Positions 61,640-64,000 of a stretch of DNA of 64,000 bases are shown here, one piece after another; within the stretch, counting starts at the first letter, position 1; each line of letters starts with the position of its first letter. The notes below the pieces were generated by a model. It was not told the origin of the DNA. It worked only from the letters and a program-made list of their open reading frames with translations, and did not search any database. The translations under genes were made by a program, and so were the position numbers. This stretch comes from Pseudomonas sp. BP8. GTDB taxonomy: Bacteria > Pseudomonadota > Gammaproteobacteria > Pseudomonadales > Pseudomonadaceae. The stretch lies in assembly GCF_017875955.1 (NCBI RefSeq), contig NZ_JAGINK010000001.1, forward strand, positions 4,122,501 through 4,186,500. The letters run 5' to 3'.

Positions 61640-62473
61640 ATGATTCAGCCTGTTGCTGAACGCACACCCGCCGGCACCAGCTACCTGGTGACCGGCCAAG
61701 GCCAGCCGGTAGTGCTGATCCACGGCGTTGGCCTGAACAAGGAAATGTGGGGCGGGCAGACCGTCGGCCTGGCCAACGACTACCGCGTCATCGCCTACGA
61801 CATGCTTGGCCATGGCCAGAGCCACCTGCCTGCCGCCAACACCCCGCTGGAAGGCTACGCCGACCAGTTGGCCGAGCTGCTCGACCACCTGCAGATTCCC
61901 CAGGCAACCGTGATCGGTTTCTCCATGGGTGGCCTGGTCGCACGCGCCTTCGCCCTCAATCACCCGCAACGGCTGAGTGCACTGGTGGTACTCAACAGCG
62001 TGTTCAACCGCAGCCCGGAACAGAGCGCCGGGGTTATCGCCCGCGCCGCCCAGGCCGCCGAGCAGGGCCCGGACGCCAACGTCGATGCCGCCCTCGACCG
62101 CTGGTTCAGCCGCGAATACAAAGCCGCCAACCCCGCTCAAGTCGCTGCCATTCGCCAGATCCTGGCCAGCAACGATCCGCAGGGCTATCACACCACCTAT
62201 TCGTTGTTCGCCACCCAGGACATGTATCGCGAAGGCGACCTGGGCAGCATCCAGGTGCCGACGCTGATCGCCACCGGTGAACTCGACCAGGGCTCGACCC
62301 CGGCCATGACCCGCCAGCTCGCCGCACGCATTCCCGGCGCGCAGAGTGTGGTCCTCGCCGAACAACGGCATATGATGCCGGTGGAAGCGCCTCGCGAAGT
62401 CAACAAGATGCTGCTGGACTTCCTCAGCCACGCCCGCACCCTCACCGAATCCGCCAAGGGGATAGTTGCATGA
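61640..62473 (+). CDS. alpha/beta hydrolase (TgnD-like amide hydrolase)
   Basis: 277 residues from the ATG at 61640; the upstream extension has no start with a ribosome site, whereas AAGGAG lies 10 bp before this ATG. Triad: Ser95 in GFSMGG, Asp216 in GELDQGST and His244 in EQRHMMPVEAP; oxyanion region LIHGVGLNKEMW. It resembles RutD, pyridoxine-pathway and trigonelline-pathway hydrolases that split enamide succinates. If tgn-like, it releases methylamine, formate, CO2 and succinate semialdehyde. Its stop overlaps the dehydrogenase start (ATGA). Confidence 0.85.
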   Translation: MIQPVAERTPAGTSYLVTGQGQPVVLIHGVGLNKEMWGGQTVGLANDYRVIAYDMLGHGQSHLPAANTPLEGYADQLAELLDHLQIPQATVIGFSMGGLVARAFALNHPQRLSALVVLNSVFNRSPEQSAGVIARAAQAAEQGPDANVDAALDRWFSREYKAANPAQVAAIRQILASNDPQGYHTTYSLFATQDMYREGDLGSIQVPTLIATGELDQGSTPAMTRQLAARIPGAQSVVLAEQRHMMPVEAPREVNKMLLDFLSHARTLTESAKGIVA

Positions 62474-63951
62474 CCCTCGCTCGTTTCCAGATGTGCATCG
62501 ACGGCCAGTGGCTGGATGCGCAAAGTGGCAAGACTTTCGACAGCCTCGACCCGGCCACCGCCCAGGTCTGGGCGCAACTGCCCGATGCCGATGAAGCCGA
62601 CGTCGAGTTGGCCGTGCAGTCGGCTCAACGTGCGTTCGACGGCAAGGCCTGGCGCGGGCTCACCGCCACGGCGCGGGGCAAGCTGTTGCGTCGCCTCGGT
62701 GACCTGATCGCCGAAAACAAGGAACACCTGGCCCAGCTGGAAAGCCGCGACAACGGCAAGCTGATCCGCGAGACCCGCGGCCAGGTCGGCTACCTGCCAG
62801 AGTTTTTCCACTACACCGCAGGCCTGGCCGACAAGCTCGAAGGCGGCACCCTGCCCCTGGACAAGCCAGACCTGTTTGCCTACACCGTGCATGAGCCGAT
62901 GGGCGTAGTGGCCGGGATCATCCCCTGGAACAGCCCGCTGTACCTGACCGCGATCAAACTGGCGCCGGCACTCGCCGCAGGCAACACCATCGTTCTCAAG
63001 CCTTCCGAGCACGCCTCGGCGACCATCCTCGAGCTGGCCCGCCTGGCCCTTGAAGCCGGCTTCCCGCCGGGCGTGGTCAACGTCGTCACCGGCTACGGCC
63101 CGAGCACCGGCGCGGCGCTCACCCGCCATCCGCTGATCCGCAAGATCGCCTTCACCGGCGGCGCCGCCACCGCCCGTCACGTGGTCCGCAGCAGCGCCGA
63201 AAACTTCGCCAAGCTGTCGCTGGAGCTGGGCGGCAAGTCGCCGAACATCATCTTCGCCGACGCCGACCTGGACAGCGCCATCAACGGCGCCGTGGCCGGC
63301 ATCTATGCCGCCTCCGGGCAAAGCTGCGTAGCCGGCTCGCGCCTGCTGGTGCAGGACGAGATCTTCGACGAATTCGTCGAGCGCCTGATCGAACGGGCCA
63401 AACGCATCCGCATCGGCAACCCGCAGGACGAGCAGAGCGAAATGGGCCCGATGGCCACCGCCCAGCAACTGGCTGTGGTCGAAGGCCTGGTAGCTGCGGC
63501 CAATGCCGAAGGCGCCAAACTGCGCATGGGCGGCAAGCGTGCCAAGGTCGAGGGTGACGGCTGGTTCTATGAGCCGACCTTGTTCGAGTGCGACAGCAAC
63601 TCGATGAAGATCATGCAGGAAGAAGTGTTCGGCCCCGTTGCAGCAGTGATCCGCTTCAAGACCGAAGAAGACGCCCTGGCCATCGCCAACGACTCGCAGT
63701 TCGGCCTCGCCGCTGGCATCTGGACCCGCGACCTGGGCCGTGCCCACCGCCTGGCGCGGGACGTGCGCTCCGGGATCATCTGGGTCAATACTTACCGCGC
63801 AGTTTCGGCCATGGCGCCGATCGGCGGCTTCAAGAACAGCGGCTATGGCCGCGAGAGCGGCATCGATTCGGTGCTCGCCTATACCGAGCTGAAGACCGTG
63901 TGGATCAACCTGTCCACCGCGCCGATGCCCGACCCCTTCGTGATGCGCTAA
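62470..63951 (+). CDS. aldehyde dehydrogenase (TgnC-like)
   Basis: 493 residues, full-length NAD(P)-dependent aldehyde dehydrogenase. Catalytic Cys286 in ASGQSCVAGSR, Glu252 in LELGGKSPN, Asn154 in PWNSPL, and the FTGGAAT coenzyme loop are intact. In a tgn-like pathway it would oxidise the ring-opened hydroxybutyrolactone/semialdehyde to the methylene succinate. Succinate semialdehyde dehydrogenase is an alternative role. Coupled to the hydrolase gene by a 4-bp overlap. Confidence 0.87.
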   Translation: MTLARFQMCIDGQWLDAQSGKTFDSLDPATAQVWAQLPDADEADVELAVQSAQRAFDGKAWRGLTATARGKLLRRLGDLIAENKEHLAQLESRDNGKLIRETRGQVGYLPEFFHYTAGLADKLEGGTLPLDKPDLFAYTVHEPMGVVAGIIPWNSPLYLTAIKLAPALAAGNTIVLKPSEHASATILELARLALEAGFPPGVVNVVTGYGPSTGAALTRHPLIRKIAFTGGAATARHVVRSSAENFAKLSLELGGKSPNIIFADADLDSAINGAVAGIYAASGQSCVAGSRLLVQDEIFDEFVERLIERAKRIRIGNPQDEQSEMGPMATAQQLAVVEGLVAAANAEGAKLRMGGKRAKVEGDGWFYEPTLFECDSNSMKIMQEEVFGPVAAVIRFKTEEDALAIANDSQFGLAAGIWTRDLGRAHRLARDVRSGIIWVNTYRAVSAMAPIGGFKNSGYGRESGIDSVLAYTELKTVWINLSTAPMPDPFVMR

Positions 63952-63965
63952 GAGGTACTGCCAAG

Positions 63966-64000
63966 ATGATCGAACCTGGCATCTACAAAGACGTGATGGG
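63966..64000 (+). CDS. second flavin reductase paralogue (partial, runs off the window)
   Basis: Only the first 11 codons are visible: MIEPGIYKDVM, matching the start of the flavin reductase at 58345 (MIDATVYKNVL) at six positions with similar spacing. AGAGGT lies 8 bp upstream. The identity is tentative because of the short length. Confidence 0.55.
   Translation, partial: MIEPGIYKDVM

Noticed and set aside
58345..63951. Rut pyrimidine pathway
   Set aside because: RutA-, RutF- and RutD-like folds are present, but no RutB/RutC-type gene is seen and an aldehyde dehydrogenase and PF06684 protein are, which fits the trigonelline set better.

Overview
The window looks like a chromosome segment of a Pseudomonas of the P. 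putida group. The evidence is high GC, P. putida-type REP palindromes (core CTGTAGGAGCGGGCTTG, mostly in inverted pairs), fecIRA iron signalling, DmlR/DmlA, PurU and RsbRST modules. Outside one IS481-family element I see ordinary chromosomal genes and no phage, plasmid, CRISPR or RNA genes.

Layout. 0-12.1 kb: a complete N-methylglutamate (methylamine) pathway. gmaS-mgsABC reads left, with mgsC cut by the window edge. A divergent XRE-cupin regulator and then purU-folD-mgdABCD read right. 12.2-15.1 kb: LysR, esterase and pirin. 15.2-20.8 kb: DUF1330 protein, divergent ribBA-like gene and a PotD-type ABC importer. 20.9-23 kb: dmlR/dmlA. 23.1-28.5 kb: RsbRST-type stressosome module with an RsbX-like phosphatase and two histidine kinases. 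28.8-35.6 kb: YghU-like GST, BetT transporter, amidase, and a YheO-like regulator with a serine dehydratase. 36.3-46 kb: PepSY protein, carboxynorspermidine pathway pair, LspA paralogue, hybrid kinase, PpnN, SH3 protein and 5'-nucleotidase. 46-50 kb: fecIRA. 50.2-51.5 kb: IS481 element inside a REP. 51.5-56.5 kb: LysR, ArgC2, GNAT and a chemoreceptor. 56.6-64 kb: NCS1 permease and a ring-cleavage cluster that closely resembles the trigonelline (N-methylnicotinate) tgn pathway: flavin reductase, luciferase-type oxygenase, conserved amino-acid-synthesis-family protein, alpha/beta hydrolase, aldehyde dehydrogenase, and the start of a second flavin reductase.

How it may work together. A GntR-like palindrome (ATGGTATACCAT) occurs at five promoters: DUF1330/ribBA-like, the ABC importer, the NCS1 permease, the flavin reductase/oxygenase genes and the hydrolase/dehydrogenase genes. 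Two sites 41 kb apart share 25 identical bases. This suggests one regulon for uptake, flavin supply and cleavage of an N-heterocycle. The known tgn pathway releases methylamine, formate, CO2 and succinate semialdehyde. The 0-12 kb cluster would take methylamine through gamma-glutamylmethylamide and N-methylglutamate to methylene-THF, and FolD plus PurU would release formate. The physical link of a methylamine-producing and a methylamine-consuming pathway is the main biological proposal. The substrate and the coupling are inferred.

Repeat biology is also rich. There are two ~650-bp composite repeats whose REP-bearing core is inverted between copies, a MITE-like element flanked by 11-bp direct repeats at a kinase stop codon, a 44-bp tandem repeat between REPs, and a pentanucleotide microsatellite.
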